DNA of 64,000 nt. Origin: Staphylococcus sp. NRL 16/872 (GTDB taxonomy: Bacteria; Bacillota; Bacilli; Staphylococcales; Staphylococcaceae). The stretch lies in the NCBI RefSeq assembly GCF_022815905.2, contig NZ_CP119327.1, forward strand, positions 1,240,001-1,304,000, read 5' to 3'. A model generated the notes under the pieces. It saw nothing but the letters and a program-made list of their open reading frames with translations. It had not been told where the DNA came from and ran no database searches. This document shows positions 33,268-43,075 of this stretch, one piece after another (position 1 is the stretch's first letter; every line of letters starts with the position of its first letter). The position numbers were made by a program, and so were the translations under genes.

Positions 33268-33744
33268 ATGGAAAATCAAAAACAATATCCAATGACTCAA
33301 GAAGGTTATGAGCAATTAGAACAAGAATTAGAAGAATTAAAAACGGTTAAACGTCCAGAAGTAGTTGAAAAAATTAAAGTTGCACGTTCATTTGGTGACT
33401 TATCTGAGAACTCAGAGTATGATGCAGCTAAAGATGAACAAGGCTTTATCGAACAAGATATTCAACGTATTGAACATATGTTACGCTATGCTTTAATTAT
33501 TGAAGATACTGGCGATAACAACGTTGTACAAATTGGTAAAACTGTTACTTTTGTAGAATTACCTGGCGATGAAGAGGAAAGTTACCAAATTGTTGGTTCT
33601 GCAGAAGCTGATGCATTCAAAGGTAAAATTTCAAACGAATCTCCAATGGCTAAATCTTTAATCGGTAAAAGTTTAAATGATGAAGTTCGAGTTTCACTTC
33701 CAAATGGTGGCGAAATTAAAGTTAAAATCGTAAATATTAAATAG
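33268..33744 (+). CDS. greA: Transcription elongation factor GreA
   Basis: Rescues backtracked RNA polymerase by stimulating transcript cleavage through the secondary channel. 158 residues: N-terminal coiled coil with the acidic tip ([17 protein letters not shown], about 43-59) and a C-terminal FKBP-like domain ([17 protein letters not shown]). It follows udk by 85 nt, probably the last gene of the trmR operon in the usual udk-greA order. Confidence 0.96.
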   Translation: MENQKQYPMTQEGYEQLEQELEELKTVKRPEVVEKIKVARSFGDLSENSEYDAAKDEQGFIEQDIQRIEHMLRYALIIEDTGDNNVVQIGKTVTFVELPGDEEESYQIVGSAEADAFKGKISNESPMAKSLIGKSLNDEVRVSLPNGGEIKVKIVNIK

Positions 33745-33752
33745 ATTATGCG

Positions 33753-33791
33753 ACACTTCAAATGTAAATTTTTCATTTGAAGTGTTTCTTT
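33753..33791 (+). terminator. Terminator after greA
   Basis: A perfect 12-bp stem ACACTTCAAATG (33753-33764) with 33774-33785, then TTCTTTA. Confidence 0.85.
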
Positions 33792-34204
33792 AATATTGCT
33801 TAATATAAGGTGCAATTTTACTATTTATAAGTATTTTAAACTCTAAAATATACATTTTATATTACGAATATCACTAAATATTTTTAAAAATTATAAATTT
33901 TTCATGACAAAATCCATTTTATATGCTTAAATAACTATGTAAATACAACTGAATAAACACTATGAATACAATAAAGTAAGCGATTACAATTTTGTCCTTA
34001 CTTTTTTTATTATTCATAATTTGAAATACTTATTAAACAACTACGATATACAAATGATATAATTTTTTATAAATATTAATTATTGTCTAGCTAAGCTAAC
34101 CACATTTTCAAAATAAATAATGGCTAATTTAATAGATAATTAGATAAAATTATAAATTTTGCTTTACAATATGTGTATAGCTTTTATAGGGGGGAGGCAT
34201 CACA
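33792..34204 (+). other. AT-rich gene-free stretch before the pxp cluster
   Basis: No open reading frame of note. It holds an orphan terminator-like hairpin (33973-34010) and, at its end, GGGGGGAGG, a strong ribosome site for pxpB. TTTACA at 34163 may be a -35, but I see no good -10 at the right distance. Confidence 0.5.
33973..34010 (+). terminator. Orphan terminator-like hairpin
   Basis: AAAGTAAG pairs with CTTACTTT (33997-34004), followed by TTTTATTATT. No gene lies between this and the greA terminator. Confidence 0.5.
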
Positions 34205-34936
34205 TTGGAAATTAAAGTTATAAATGAACAATCAATTTTACTTTATTTTAAAGAAGAAATTAGTGAAAAAAATTATAAAGATGTAGATACAACTACACAA
34301 TACATACTTTCAAAACATATTTCAGCTATTAGAGATGTTGTACCTTCATACCGAGCAATTATGATTAATTTTGATAATAAGCAGTTAGATTATGAGCAGC
34401 TGATATCACAACTAGACTTAAACCACATTGAACTTTCTACATCAGATGAGAATGCTAATAAGAAAGTTATACATATTCCAGTACTATATAACTTAGAAGT
34501 TGGCCCGGATTTGGAGGAAGTTGCAAAACATAATGATTTAAGTGTTGATGAAGTAATTAATATCCATACTGATAATGAGTATTTAATCTATATGCTAGGA
34601 TTTATGCCTGGATTCCCATTCTTAGGTGGCTTGGATAAACGTTTACACACACCTCGTCGTTCTGAACCAAGAGTTAAGATTAATGCAGGTTCAGTGGGTA
34701 TTGCTAATAATCAAACAGGTTTATACCCCTCAGACTCTCCAGGAGGATGGCAAATCATTGGTCGCACACCTTTAAAAGTCTTTGACCAATATTCTGATCC
34801 AATGACGCTTTATGAAGCTGGCGACTATATTAAATTTTATGCAATTGATGAAGCTACTTTTGAAGAAATAGAAACTGAAATTGCTAACAATAAATTTAAT
34901 AAAGAAAAGTGGGTGACTAATAATCATGAGCATTAA
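34205..34936 (+). CDS. pxpB: 5-oxoprolinase subunit PxpB (KipI-like)
   Basis: 243 residues. PxpA, PxpB and PxpC together hydrolyse 5-oxoproline to glutamate with ATP. Seen: the family core GFMPGFPFLGGLDKRLHTPRR (here GFMPGFPFLGG and LHTPRR), AGSVGIANNQTGLYP, and SPGGWQIIGRTPL near the C-terminus. The start is TTG behind GGGGGGAGGCATCACA. In B. subtilis the homologue was described as a sporulation-kinase inhibitor, a role that makes no sense in a non-sporulating coccus. It overlaps pxpC by 11 nt. Confidence 0.92.
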   Translation: MEIKVINEQSILLYFKEEISEKNYKDVDTTTQYILSKHISAIRDVVPSYRAIMINFDNKQLDYEQLISQLDLNHIELSTSDENANKKVIHIPVLYNLEVGPDLEEVAKHNDLSVDEVINIHTDNEYLIYMLGFMPGFPFLGGLDKRLHTPRRSEPRVKINAGSVGIANNQTGLYPSDSPGGWQIIGRTPLKVFDQYSDPMTLYEAGDYIKFYAIDEATFEEIETEIANNKFNKEKWVTNNHEH

Positions 34937-35927
34937 AATTATTAAGCCAGGGCTCTTTACTACAGTACAAGATTTAGGCCGTTATGGTTACCAACATTTA
35001 GGATTTTCAGGTGCTGGGGCAATGGATCAAAATAGTTTTAAAGTAGGTCAAGCTTTAATTAATAACGAGGGACCATGTCTTGAATTTACAGTGATAGGTC
35101 CAACGATTGAATTTAAAGAAGATAATACTTTTGTTATTACTGGGGGCAACTTTAATGCTAAGTTGAATCAACAAGATGTGGCATATAATACAGTATTATT
35201 TGCTGCGAAAGGTGATAAACTTGAAATTGGTTCTGCTATAGAGGGCGCTCGTGGCTATTTATTCTTCGGTCGTCCACTAGATATTATTGAAGTTGCAGAT
35301 AGTTATTCAACGCATACAAGAAGTCAAATTGGTGGTTATAAAGGTAGAACTTTAAAAAAGAATGATGTTATTGAAGTTAAGTCTAACGACACTTATAAAA
35401 GCAATCTAGGTAAAACGCTTGATTATAATGCTATACCTGAAGATAACATTATTCATATTTTAGAAGGACCACAATTTGAAGCATTTTCAGAAGATAAAAG
35501 AGATCTCCTGGTTAAAAATGAATATAACATTTCTGATCAATCCGATAGAATGGGATATCGTTTGAATGGTGATAATATTGCACCAGAAGAAAGCGCTGAT
35601 ATCATATCTGAACCTGTAGCTTTAGGTAGTATCCAAGTGCCAAATGATGGCAATCCAATTATCCTATTAAATGATAAACAAACGGTTGGAGGCTATACAA
35701 AAATTGCCACAGTAACTCAACATGATTTAAATAAATTAGCTCAGTTGAAACCTGGTAATCAACTACAATTCAAATGGATATCAATTGAAGAAGCCAACCA
35801 ATATGTACAAAATTTTGATGAAAACTTTAACGAGTTGCTTAATAGTATTGAAAAAGAACCTATATACGATATTCAATCTATGCGACCAACATCACATAAA
35901 TTAGCAAAAATAATTGAGGAGGAATAA
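34926..35927 (+). CDS. pxpC: 5-oxoprolinase subunit PxpC (KipA-like)
   Basis: 333 residues, the partner of PxpB. Seen: IKPGLFTTVQDLGRYGYQHLG (first part KPGLFTTVQDLGR), SGAMDQ-type GAGAMDQNSFKVG, TGGNFNAKLN, the central ILEGPQFEAF, DRMGYRLNG and the end-region LNDKQTVGGYTKIATV. The PxpB/PxpC fold is homologous to the carboxyltransferase part of urea carboxylase (known from structures), which matters because biotin carrier and carboxylase genes follow directly. Confidence 0.92.
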   Translation: MSIKIIKPGLFTTVQDLGRYGYQHLGFSGAGAMDQNSFKVGQALINNEGPCLEFTVIGPTIEFKEDNTFVITGGNFNAKLNQQDVAYNTVLFAAKGDKLEIGSAIEGARGYLFFGRPLDIIEVADSYSTHTRSQIGGYKGRTLKKNDVIEVKSNDTYKSNLGKTLDYNAIPEDNIIHILEGPQFEAFSEDKRDLLVKNEYNISDQSDRMGYRLNGDNIAPEESADIISEPVALGSIQVPNDGNPIILLNDKQTVGGYTKIATVTQHDLNKLAQLKPGNQLQFKWISIEEANQYVQNFDENFNELLNSIEKEPIYDIQSMRPTSHKLAKIIEEE

Positions 35928-35930
35928 TTA

Positions 35931-36383
35931 GTGAATATTAAAAAGATAGAAGAGGTCATTAATTTAGTAAAATCAAACGGAGTTAAACGTTTTAAATTTA
36001 AAGATAATAAAAGTGAATTAGAGTTAGACTTCACAGAAGGTGTTCAAAGTCAAGGTAGTGTAAGTACTCCTACCCAAGCTTCACAAAGTACTTATTCAAA
36101 TGAAGAAACGTTACCTCAAAGTCAAAACGAAAGTTCAAATGAGAGTGCACAAGAAATTAAATCTCCTATGGTCGGTACATTCTTTTTACAAGATAGTAAA
36201 GAATTAACTGAACCTCAAATTAAAGTAGGCGACCAAATCAAATCAGGCGATGTCATTGGTTATATTGAAGCAATGAAAGTAATGAATGAAGTAACGAGTG
36301 ACGTTGATGGAGAAGTTGCTGAAATCGTTGTGGATCATGGAACAAATGTAGAATATGATCAAGTACTAGTTAAAGTCAAATAA
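35931..36383 (+). CDS. accB: Biotin carboxyl carrier protein (second AccB-type, in the pxp cluster)
   Basis: 150 residues: an N-terminal AccB-like helix region (about 1-30), a Ser/Gln/Asn-rich linker (about 38-78) and a biotinyl domain with the biotinylation site EAMKVMNE (Lys near 115). Start GTG behind GAGGAG. It is probably carboxylated by the next gene's product. The window shows no accA/accD, so its carboxyl acceptor is open: it may serve fatty-acid synthesis if it is the only AccB in the genome, or a pxp-specific reaction. Confidence 0.9.
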   Translation: MNIKKIEEVINLVKSNGVKRFKFKDNKSELELDFTEGVQSQGSVSTPTQASQSTYSNEETLPQSQNESSNESAQEIKSPMVGTFFLQDSKELTEPQIKVGDQIKSGDVIGYIEAMKVMNEVTSDVDGEVAEIVVDHGTNVEYDQVLVKVK

Positions 36384-36397
36384 GGGGGAACTTGTGT

Positions 36398-37759
36398 ATG
36401 TATCGTTGTTTAGTAGCAAACAGAGGAGAAATTGCGGTCCGCATCATTAGAGCGTGTCGTGAAATGGGCATAGAAACTGTTGCGATCTACGCTAAAGGGG
36501 ACGAAAAAAGCTTACACGTTAGCCTTGCTGACCAAGCTGTTTGTATTGGAGAAGCTAACCCATTAGATAGTTATTTAAATATTGAACGTATTATTGGCGC
36601 TGCTGAAATTACTGGTGCTAATGCGATTCACCCGGGATATGGTTTCTTATCTGAAAGTACAACTTTTGCTGAAAAGGTTGAAGAAAATGATATCTATTTC
36701 ATTGGTCCTAATAAAACAACAATGGAAATGATGGGTGATAAAATCACTGCTCGCCAAACTGTTGATTCTGCAGGCGTTCCTGTTATACCTGGTTCATCTG
36801 GTGCAGTTAATTCAATAGAAGAGGTAAAAGAATTAGCTAAAGAGATTGGTTTTCCAGTTGTATTAAAAGCTGCTAGTGGTGGTGGCGGTAAAGGTATTCG
36901 TATCGTTAAAGAACCTGAACAATTAGAAAAATCTTTAAAAGAAGCTAAAAGTGAAGGACAAAAATACTTTAATGATGATCGTGTATACGTTGAAGCATTC
37001 ATCCCAGTAGCAAAACACGTGGAAGTTCAAATCATTGGTGACGGTAAAGAAAATTATGTTCACTTAGGTGAACGTGATTGTTCCGTTCAACGTAAAAACC
37101 AAAAATTAATCGAAGAATCACCTTGTGCAGCTTTATCAGAAGAGCGACGTAAACAAATTTGTGAAGATGCTGTTAAAGTAGCAAAAGCTTCTAATTATAG
37201 AAGTGCAGGTACAATTGAATTCTTAGTTACAGAAGATGCCCATTACTTCATAGAAATGAATGCGCGTATCCAAGTAGAACATACTGTAACTGAAATGCGT
37301 GCTGATAGAGATTTATTACAAGCACAACTTTACTTACTTCAACACGGTGAACTACCATTTACTCAAGAAGATATTGTGTTTAATGGACATGTCATTGAAG
37401 CACGTATTAACGCTGAAAATCCTGAAAAGAAATTCCAACCTACACCTGGTAAAGTTAAAAAATTACATTTACCACAAGGATTTAATATTCGCGTAGATTC
37501 ATTATTATATCCTGGTTATCAAGTATCACCTTATTATGATTCTTTAGTAGCTAAAGTCATTGTGAAAGATACTAACCGTGAAAATGCAATTAAAAAATTA
37601 AAAGTAGCACTTGATGAAATGGTAATCGATGGCTTTTCAACAACAGCAGACTTTTTATATGCAGTATTAAGCTATCCATTATATGCTGATGGCGATGCGA
37701 GAGAAGTAGATATTAAATTCCTTGAAAAACATCAAATTATCAAAGGAGTTGAGCTTTAA
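36398..37759 (+). CDS. accC: Biotin carboxylase (AccC type, in the pxp cluster)
   Basis: ATP-dependent carboxylation of biotin on the carrier. 453 residues with [15 protein letters not shown] at the N-terminus, HPGYGFLSE, the Gly-rich ATP loop [26 protein letters not shown], and [14 protein letters not shown]. All catalytic motifs are intact. I chose the ATG at 36398 with AAGGGGGAA 8 nt upstream; the TTG at 36392 is two codons earlier. Its stop overlaps the pxpA start (TAATG), tying it to the oxoprolinase operon. Confidence 0.93.
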   Translation: MYRCLVANRGEIAVRIIRACREMGIETVAIYAKGDEKSLHVSLADQAVCIGEANPLDSYLNIERIIGAAEITGANAIHPGYGFLSESTTFAEKVEENDIYFIGPNKTTMEMMGDKITARQTVDSAGVPVIPGSSGAVNSIEEVKELAKEIGFPVVLKAASGGGGKGIRIVKEPEQLEKSLKEAKSEGQKYFNDDRVYVEAFIPVAKHVEVQIIGDGKENYVHLGERDCSVQRKNQKLIEESPCAALSEERRKQICEDAVKVAKASNYRSAGTIEFLVTEDAHYFIEMNARIQVEHTVTEMRADRDLLQAQLYLLQHGELPFTQEDIVFNGHVIEARINAENPEKKFQPTPGKVKKLHLPQGFNIRVDSLLYPGYQVSPYYDSLVAKVIVKDTNRENAIKKLKVALDEMVIDGFSTTADFLYAVLSYPLYADGDAREVDIKFLEKHQIIKGVEL

Positions 37760-38511
37760 TGAAAATTGATTTGAATTGTGATTTAGGCGAAGCATTTGGT
37801 AATTATTCATTTGGCGGGGATAAAGATATAATTCCTTTAATCACATCTGCTAATGTTGCCTGTGGTTTCCATGCAGGTGATGAAAATGTGATGAATGATA
37901 CTGTAAAAATTGCTAAAGACAATGACGTAAGTATTGGCGCACATCCTGGTTTACCAGATTTAAAAGGTTTCGGTCGTAGAAACATCGATATTGCGCCACA
38001 AGAAGTTTATAATTTAATGATTTATCAACTAGGTGCTTTAGAAGGCTTTTGTAAAGCACATGGTACGCGTATTAATCATGTTAAACCTCATGGCGCATTA
38101 TATAATATGGGCGCTAAAGATAAAGACATTGCACATGCCATTGTGCAAGCTGTATATGACTTTGATTCATCATTAATTTTAGTAGGGTTATCTAATTCTT
38201 TATTAATTTCAGAAGCTGAGTCAGTTGGTCTTAAAACTGCTTCAGAGGTCTTTGCAGATAGACGTTATGAAGATAATGGTCAATTAGTTAGTCGTAAAGA
38301 AGCTGATGCAGTCATCACAGATACTGATGAAGCTTTAGATCAAGTGATTAAAATGGTTACTGAAAATAAAGTAATTAGTAAAAATGGGAAAGAAATTGAT
38401 TTAAAAGCTGATACTATTTGCGTGCATGGTGATGGCGCCCACGCATTGGATTTTGTATCACAAATCAGAAAAAAATTGACGAAAGAAGGCATTGATATTC
38501 AATCCTTATAG
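37759..38511 (+). CDS. pxpA: 5-oxoprolinase subunit PxpA (LamB/YcsF family)
   Basis: 250 residues. Seen: [18 protein letters not shown] (here NCDLGEAFG), [48 protein letters not shown] and the C-terminal [10 protein letters not shown], all standard for LamB/YcsF. It supplies the ring-opening activity with PxpB/PxpC. One-base overlap with accC and an 11-nt gap to the transporter gene show a single operon. Confidence 0.95.
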   Translation: MKIDLNCDLGEAFGNYSFGGDKDIIPLITSANVACGFHAGDENVMNDTVKIAKDNDVSIGAHPGLPDLKGFGRRNIDIAPQEVYNLMIYQLGALEGFCKAHGTRINHVKPHGALYNMGAKDKDIAHAIVQAVYDFDSSLILVGLSNSLLISEAESVGLKTASEVFADRRYEDNGQLVSRKEADAVITDTDEALDQVIKMVTENKVISKNGKEIDLKADTICVHGDGAHALDFVSQIRKKLTKEGIDIQSL

Positions 38512-38522
38512 GGGGTTCCAAG

Positions 38523-39761
38523 ATGGGAGAAAATTTAAAACCAAAAACTAACGAGAAAGATTTCCAATTCACGAAAAATCATAGACGTTTACTCTATGGT
38601 TCAGTCTTTTTAATGGCTACGTCAGCAATTGGACCAGCTTTCTTAACACAAACTGCTGTATTTACTGCAGAATTTTATGCTAGTTTTGCTTTTGCAATAT
38701 TAATATCAATCATTATTGATATTGGCGCACAAATAAATATTTGGCGTGTACTTGTAGTAACTGGTTTACGAGGTCAAGAGGTTTCAAACAAAGTGTTACC
38801 TGGCTTAGGTACAGTAATTTCATTATTAATCGCTTTTGGGGGACTAGCGTTTAATATCGGTAATATTGCCGGTGCAGGCCTTGGTTTAAATGCAATGTTT
38901 GGCTTAGATATTAAATGGGGCGCTGCTATTACAGCGATTTTCTCAATTTTAATTTTCGTAAGTAAAAGTGGTCAAAAAATTATGGACGTTGTATCAATGA
39001 TTCTAGGTGTTGTTATGATACTTGTAGTGGCATATGTCATGGTTGTATCTAACCCGCCATATGGAGAAGCATTGGTTCGTACAGTAGCACCAGAACATCC
39101 TATTAAATTGATTCTACCAATTATTACATTAGTTGGTGGTACAGTAGGTGGATACATCACATTCGCTGGAGCACATAGATTGCTTGATTCAGGTATGAAA
39201 GGTCAACAGTTTTTACCGTTTGTTAATCGCTCTGCTGTGGCAGGTATTTTAACGACTGGTATTATGAGAACTTTACTTTTCTTAGCAGTGTTAGGTGTTG
39301 TGGTAACTGGCGTCACACTAAGTGCAGACAATCCACCAGCATCAGTATTTGAACATGCAATTGGACCTATCGGTAAGAACATCTTTGGTGTTGTTATCTT
39401 TGCAGCAGCGATGTCATCTGTAATCGGTTCTGCATATACTAGTGCAACGTTCCTTAAAACATTACATAAATCAATGGTTAATAAAAATAACCTTATCGTT
39501 ATTATTTTTATTGTTTTATCAACGTTAATCTTCTTGTTTATTGGTAAACCAGTAAGCCTATTGATTATTGCAGGAGCTATTAATGGTTGGATTTTACCTA
39601 TCACATTAGGAGCTATCCTAATCGCAAGCCGTAAAAAATCAGTTGTTGGTGATTATAAACATCCAACATGGATGCTATTATTCGGTATTCTTGCGGTTAT
39701 AGTAACGATTATCACTGGAATATTCTCATTACAAGATTTAGCCACGTTATGGAAAGGTTAA
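38523..39761 (+). CDS. Nramp-fold membrane transporter, probably not for metals
   Basis: 412 residues, about 11 membrane helices. The family resemblance is in the N-terminus (GPAFLTQTAVFTAEF) and overall layout. However, the TM1 DPGN and TM6 MPH metal-ligand motifs of true Nramp/MntH proteins are absent (TQTAVFTAEF; GGTVGGYITFAGAH). B. subtilis has a similar protein, YcsG, next to its ycsF/kip genes. Operon context suggests uptake of 5-oxoproline or a related compound; that is inference. A terminator follows directly. Confidence 0.85.
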   Translation: MGENLKPKTNEKDFQFTKNHRRLLYGSVFLMATSAIGPAFLTQTAVFTAEFYASFAFAILISIIIDIGAQINIWRVLVVTGLRGQEVSNKVLPGLGTVISLLIAFGGLAFNIGNIAGAGLGLNAMFGLDIKWGAAITAIFSILIFVSKSGQKIMDVVSMILGVVMILVVAYVMVVSNPPYGEALVRTVAPEHPIKLILPIITLVGGTVGGYITFAGAHRLLDSGMKGQQFLPFVNRSAVAGILTTGIMRTLLFLAVLGVVVTGVTLSADNPPASVFEHAIGPIGKNIFGVVIFAAAMSSVIGSAYTSATFLKTLHKSMVNKNNLIVIIFIVLSTLIFLFIGKPVSLLIIAGAINGWILPITLGAILIASRKKSVVGDYKHPTWMLLFGILAVIVTIITGIFSLQDLATLWKG

Positions 39762-39768
39762 TGTAATT

Positions 39769-39808
39769 AAAACTCTACACTCTTAACAGTGTAGAGTTTT
39801 TTATTTTT
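39769..39808 (+). terminator. Terminator after the Nramp-fold transporter gene
   Basis: A perfect 13-bp stem AAAACTCTACACT (39769-39781) with 39788-39800, then TTATTTTTT. Confidence 0.92.
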
Positions 39809-39916
39809 TGAATATTAAAGACCCATTATTTATTGCGTAATTAACTTATCTTGGTCGTGATGACTATAAAATTGTGATAAAATAGCTTATGCTAAGATGA
39901 AAATAGAGGTGTAAAT

Positions 39917-40603
39917 ATGATTGGAATTATTGGAGCTATGGAAGAAGAAGTAGCTATTTTAAAAGATAAATTAGTAGAAATGAGTGAAATCACTTCAGCT
40001 CATGTAAAATTCTATAGAGGAAAACTTAATAATAAAGAGGTCGTGCTAACTCAAAGTGGTATAGGTAAAGTGAACGCTGCTATTTCAACAACTTTATTAA
40101 TTGAGAAGTTTAACCCTAACATTATCATTAATACAGGATCAGCTGGTGCTTTAGATGAAAGTTTAGCGGTAGGCGACATTTTAATAAGTAATGACGTTAT
40201 TTATCACGATGCTGACGCGACTGCATTTGGTTATGAATATGGCCAAATTCCTCAAATGCCAGCTAAATTTAATACAGATTCAAAACTATTAAAATTAACT
40301 GAACAAATCGTTATTAATCAAGATTTAAATGCTAAAGTGGGATCAATTGTAAGTGGCGATAGTTTTATTGGTAGTGCTGAGCAACGTTTAGCTATTAAAC
40401 GCCAATTTCCAACTGCAATGGCAGTAGAGATGGAAGCTACAGCAATCGCACAAACTTGTTACCAATTTAAAGTACCATTTATTGTTACACGTGCTGTTTC
40501 AGATTTAGCAAATGGAGAGGCTGAAATGTCTTTTGAAGAATTTTTAGGAAAGGCAGCTCAATCATCAAGTAAAATTGTTGAAAAGTTAGTATCTGAACTA
40601 TAA
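39917..40603 (+). CDS. mtnN: 5'-methylthioadenosine/S-adenosylhomocysteine nucleosidase
   Basis: Cleaves MTA and SAH, recycling by-products of SAM use and, with LuxS, feeding AI-2 synthesis. 228 residues: [10 protein letters not shown] at the N-terminus, [23 protein letters not shown], the substrate-binding [12 protein letters not shown] and the catalytic-Asp region RAVSDLA. Full length. AGAGGTG precedes the ATG. It sits just before the yqeG operon, 22 nt away, so cotranscription is possible. Confidence 0.96.
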   Translation: MIGIIGAMEEEVAILKDKLVEMSEITSAHVKFYRGKLNNKEVVLTQSGIGKVNAAISTTLLIEKFNPNIIINTGSAGALDESLAVGDILISNDVIYHDADATAFGYEYGQIPQMPAKFNTDSKLLKLTEQIVINQDLNAKVGSIVSGDSFIGSAEQRLAIKRQFPTAMAVEMEATAIAQTCYQFKVPFIVTRAVSDLANGEAEMSFEEFLGKAAQSSSKIVEKLVSEL

Positions 40604-40625
40604 AAAAATATTAAAGGTGAAGATT

Positions 40626-41153
40626 ATGGGTTTAATAAAAAAATATTTCATGCCGAATGATTACGTTAAATCTGTTTTTGAAATTGATATCGAAAAATTA
40701 GCAAAAGCAGGATTCAAAGGCATTATTACAGATTTAGATAATACATTAGTAGGATGGGACGTAAAATCTCCTACAATTGAAATTAAAGAATGGTTTAAAA
40801 AAGCCAATGACTTAGGTATTACTATTACTATAGTTTCAAATAATAATGAAGAACGTGTAGCAAGTTTTTCTAAGGACTTAAATGTGGACTTTATCTTTAA
40901 AGCACGTAAACCTATGGGTAAAGCATTTAAAAAAGCGATTAAACAAATGCGTATTCAACCTAAAGAAGCGATTGTTATTGGCGACCAAATGCTTACAGAT
41001 GTTTTTGGTGGTAATCGCAATGGGTTGTATACTATTATGGTTGTTCCAGTAAAAAGAACAGATGGATTTATTACTAAATTTAATAGAATTATCGAACGAC
41101 GTTTATTAAATTATTTTAAAAATAAAGGATACATTAAATGGGAGGAAAATTGA
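40626..41153 (+). CDS. HAD-family phosphatase YqeG
   Basis: 175 residues of the HAD IIIA subfamily. Seen: ITDLDNTLVGWD with the nucleophile Asp, SNNNEERV (motif II), KARKPMGKAFKKA (motif III Lys) and VIGDQMLTDVFGGN (motif IV). Substrate unknown; related to mitochondrial PGP phosphatase Gep4. I chose the ATG at 40626, with AAAGGTGA just upstream; the GTG at 40617 lies in that site. It leads the yqeG-yqeH-aroE-yhbY-nadD-yqeK-rsfS-yqeM operon. Confidence 0.9.
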   Translation: MGLIKKYFMPNDYVKSVFEIDIEKLAKAGFKGIITDLDNTLVGWDVKSPTIEIKEWFKKANDLGITITIVSNNNEERVASFSKDLNVDFIFKARKPMGKAFKKAIKQMRIQPKEAIVIGDQMLTDVFGGNRNGLYTIMVVPVKRTDGFITKFNRIIERRLLNYFKNKGYIKWEEN

Positions 41154-42254
41154 TTGGATGAAACTTTAAAATGTATAGGCTGTGGGGCACCTCTTCAATC
41201 TGAAGATAAAAATGCGCCTGGTTATGTGCCAGAACATAATTTATTTAGAGATGATGTAATTTGTCAGCGCTGTTTTAGACTTAAGAACTATAATGAAATT
41301 CAAGATGTCGGGATGGATAGCGATGACTTTTTAAATTTATTAAACGGATTAGCCGATCGCAAAGGTATTATCGTAAACGTGGTAGATATCTTTGATTTCG
41401 AAGGTTCTTTTATCAATGCTATTAAGCGTATTGTAGGTAATAAAAAAATTATTTTAGCAGCTAATAAGTTGGATTTATTACCTAAACAAATAAATAAACG
41501 CCGTGTAAAAGAATGGCTAAAAAGAATAGCAAGAAAATACGGCTTAGAGGCTGAAGAAGTTGTATTAATCTCTGCCCACAAAGGTTGGGGAATTGATGAT
41601 TTATTAGCTGCCATTGATCATCACCGTGATAACAGTGATGTCTATATCGTTGGGACAACAAATGTAGGGAAATCTACGCTTATTAATAAATTGATTGAAC
41701 AAAGTGTTGGAGAAAAAGATGTTGTTACTACTTCAAGATTTCCAGGCACTACATTAGATATGATAGATATTCCACTTGATGAACGTACATTTATGTATGA
41801 TACACCGGGTATTATACAAGCACATCAAATGACGCATTATGTAACTGAAAAAGAATTAAAAATAGTTGTACCTAAAAATGAAATTAAACAACGCGTTTTC
41901 CAACTAAACGAAGGACAAACACTGTTCTTTGGCGGTTTAGCAAGAATTGATTATGTCAGTGGAGGTAAACGTCCATTAGTTTGCTATTTCTCAAACGATT
42001 TAAATATTCATCGTACTAAAACTGAAAAAGCAAATGATTTATGGCGTAATCAAATTGGTAATGTGTTAACACCTCCAAAAGATGCTAAGAATTTTGATAT
42101 GAGTAACATTAAAGCAGTCCGATTAGAAACAGGTAAAGAAAAAAGAGATGTGATGATATCTGGATTAGGCTTTATTACTATTGAAGCAGGCGCAAAAGTA
42201 ATAGTTAGAGTTCCTAAGAATGTTGATGTAATATTACGTAACTCTATAATGTAA
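41154..42254 (+). CDS. yqeH: Circularly permuted ribosome-assembly GTPase YqeH
   Basis: Needed for assembly of the 30S subunit. 366 residues: N-terminal treble-clef zinc finger (Cys7, Cys10, Cys37, Cys40), then G motifs in permuted order, G4 NKLD (104-107), G5-like ISAHKG (139-144), G1 GTTNVGKST (167-175), G3 DTPG. A C-terminal nucleic-acid-binding part follows. The start codon is TTG directly after the yqeG stop, with GGGAGG upstream. Confidence 0.94.
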   Translation: MDETLKCIGCGAPLQSEDKNAPGYVPEHNLFRDDVICQRCFRLKNYNEIQDVGMDSDDFLNLLNGLADRKGIIVNVVDIFDFEGSFINAIKRIVGNKKIILAANKLDLLPKQINKRRVKEWLKRIARKYGLEAEEVVLISAHKGWGIDDLLAAIDHHRDNSDVYIVGTTNVGKSTLINKLIEQSVGEKDVVTTSRFPGTTLDMIDIPLDERTFMYDTPGIIQAHQMTHYVTEKELKIVVPKNEIKQRVFQLNEGQTLFFGGLARIDYVSGGKRPLVCYFSNDLNIHRTKTEKANDLWRNQIGNVLTPPKDAKNFDMSNIKAVRLETGKEKRDVMISGLGFITIEAGAKVIVRVPKNVDVILRNSIM

Positions 42255-42267
42255 GGTGGTAATTTAA

Positions 42268-43074
42268 ATGAAATATGCCGTAATAGGTGATCCAATCTCA
42301 CATTCATTATCTCCAATCATGCATAATGCTAATTTTCATTCATTAGACATAAACGATTCATATGAAGCATTGCATATTCCAGTAGAACGTTTTGATCAAA
42401 TCCGAGAAATTATGGAAGAAAAAGGCATTTCAGGTTTCAATATTACCATTCCACATAAGGAACGTATCATTCCTTATTTAGATGAGATTGATGAACAGTC
42501 AGAAACTGTAGGTGCAGTTAATACTGTGAAAATAGTTGATGGTAAATGGATTGGATATAATACTGATGGTCTAGGATATGTTACTGGTTTAAAACAAGTC
42601 TATCCAGATTTAGAAAATGCATATATTTTAATCTTAGGTGCTGGAGGAGCTAGTAAAGGCATTGCAAACGAGTTAAGCAAGTTTGTTCACCCAAGATTAA
42701 CAGTTGCAAATAGAACTATGAGTCGTTTTGAATCTTGGACATTAGATATTAATGCGATTTCACTTGAACAAGCTGAGACTCATTTAGATGAATTCGATAT
42801 TATTATTAATACTACGCCTGCTGGTATGGATGAGAATAAAGAACATGTCATTAGCTTAAAACATTTATCACCTAACACCTTAGTTAGCGATATTGTTTAC
42901 ATTCCTTATAAAACGCCTTTCCTAGAAGAAGCTGAAGCTAAAGGAAACCAAATTTATAATGGTCTAGATATGTTTGTCTATCAAGGCGCAGAAAGTTTTA
43001 AAATTTGGACTGGAAAACAAGCAAATATTCAAGTAATGAAATATGCAGTACTAAAAAATTTAAAAGGAGAATAA
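42268..43074 (+). CDS. aroE: Shikimate dehydrogenase
   Basis: Reduces 3-dehydroshikimate with NADPH in aromatic amino acid synthesis. 268 residues: substrate motif [13 protein letters not shown], catalytic Lys in [15 protein letters not shown], dinucleotide loop [13 protein letters not shown] (about 125-137), and NRTMSR, an NADPH-type adenosine site. It sits inside a ribosome-assembly operon, a conserved Bacilli oddity. Confidence 0.95.
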   Translation: MKYAVIGDPISHSLSPIMHNANFHSLDINDSYEALHIPVERFDQIREIMEEKGISGFNITIPHKERIIPYLDEIDEQSETVGAVNTVKIVDGKWIGYNTDGLGYVTGLKQVYPDLENAYILILGAGGASKGIANELSKFVHPRLTVANRTMSRFESWTLDINAISLEQAETHLDEFDIIINTTPAGMDENKEHVISLKHLSPNTLVSDIVYIPYKTPFLEEAEAKGNQIYNGLDMFVYQGAESFKIWTGKQANIQVMKYAVLKNLKGE

Positions 43075-43075
43075 T

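Noticed and set aside
34205..35927. KipI/KipA sporulation-kinase inhibitors
   Set aside because: The names come from B. subtilis; these cells do not sporulate and the neighbouring pxpA shows the 5-oxoprolinase role.
35931..37759. accB-accC as simply the housekeeping acetyl-CoA carboxylase genes
   Set aside because: Not excluded, but overlaps with pxp genes on both sides and absence of accA/accD here make a cluster-specific role at least as likely; only the rest of the genome can decide.
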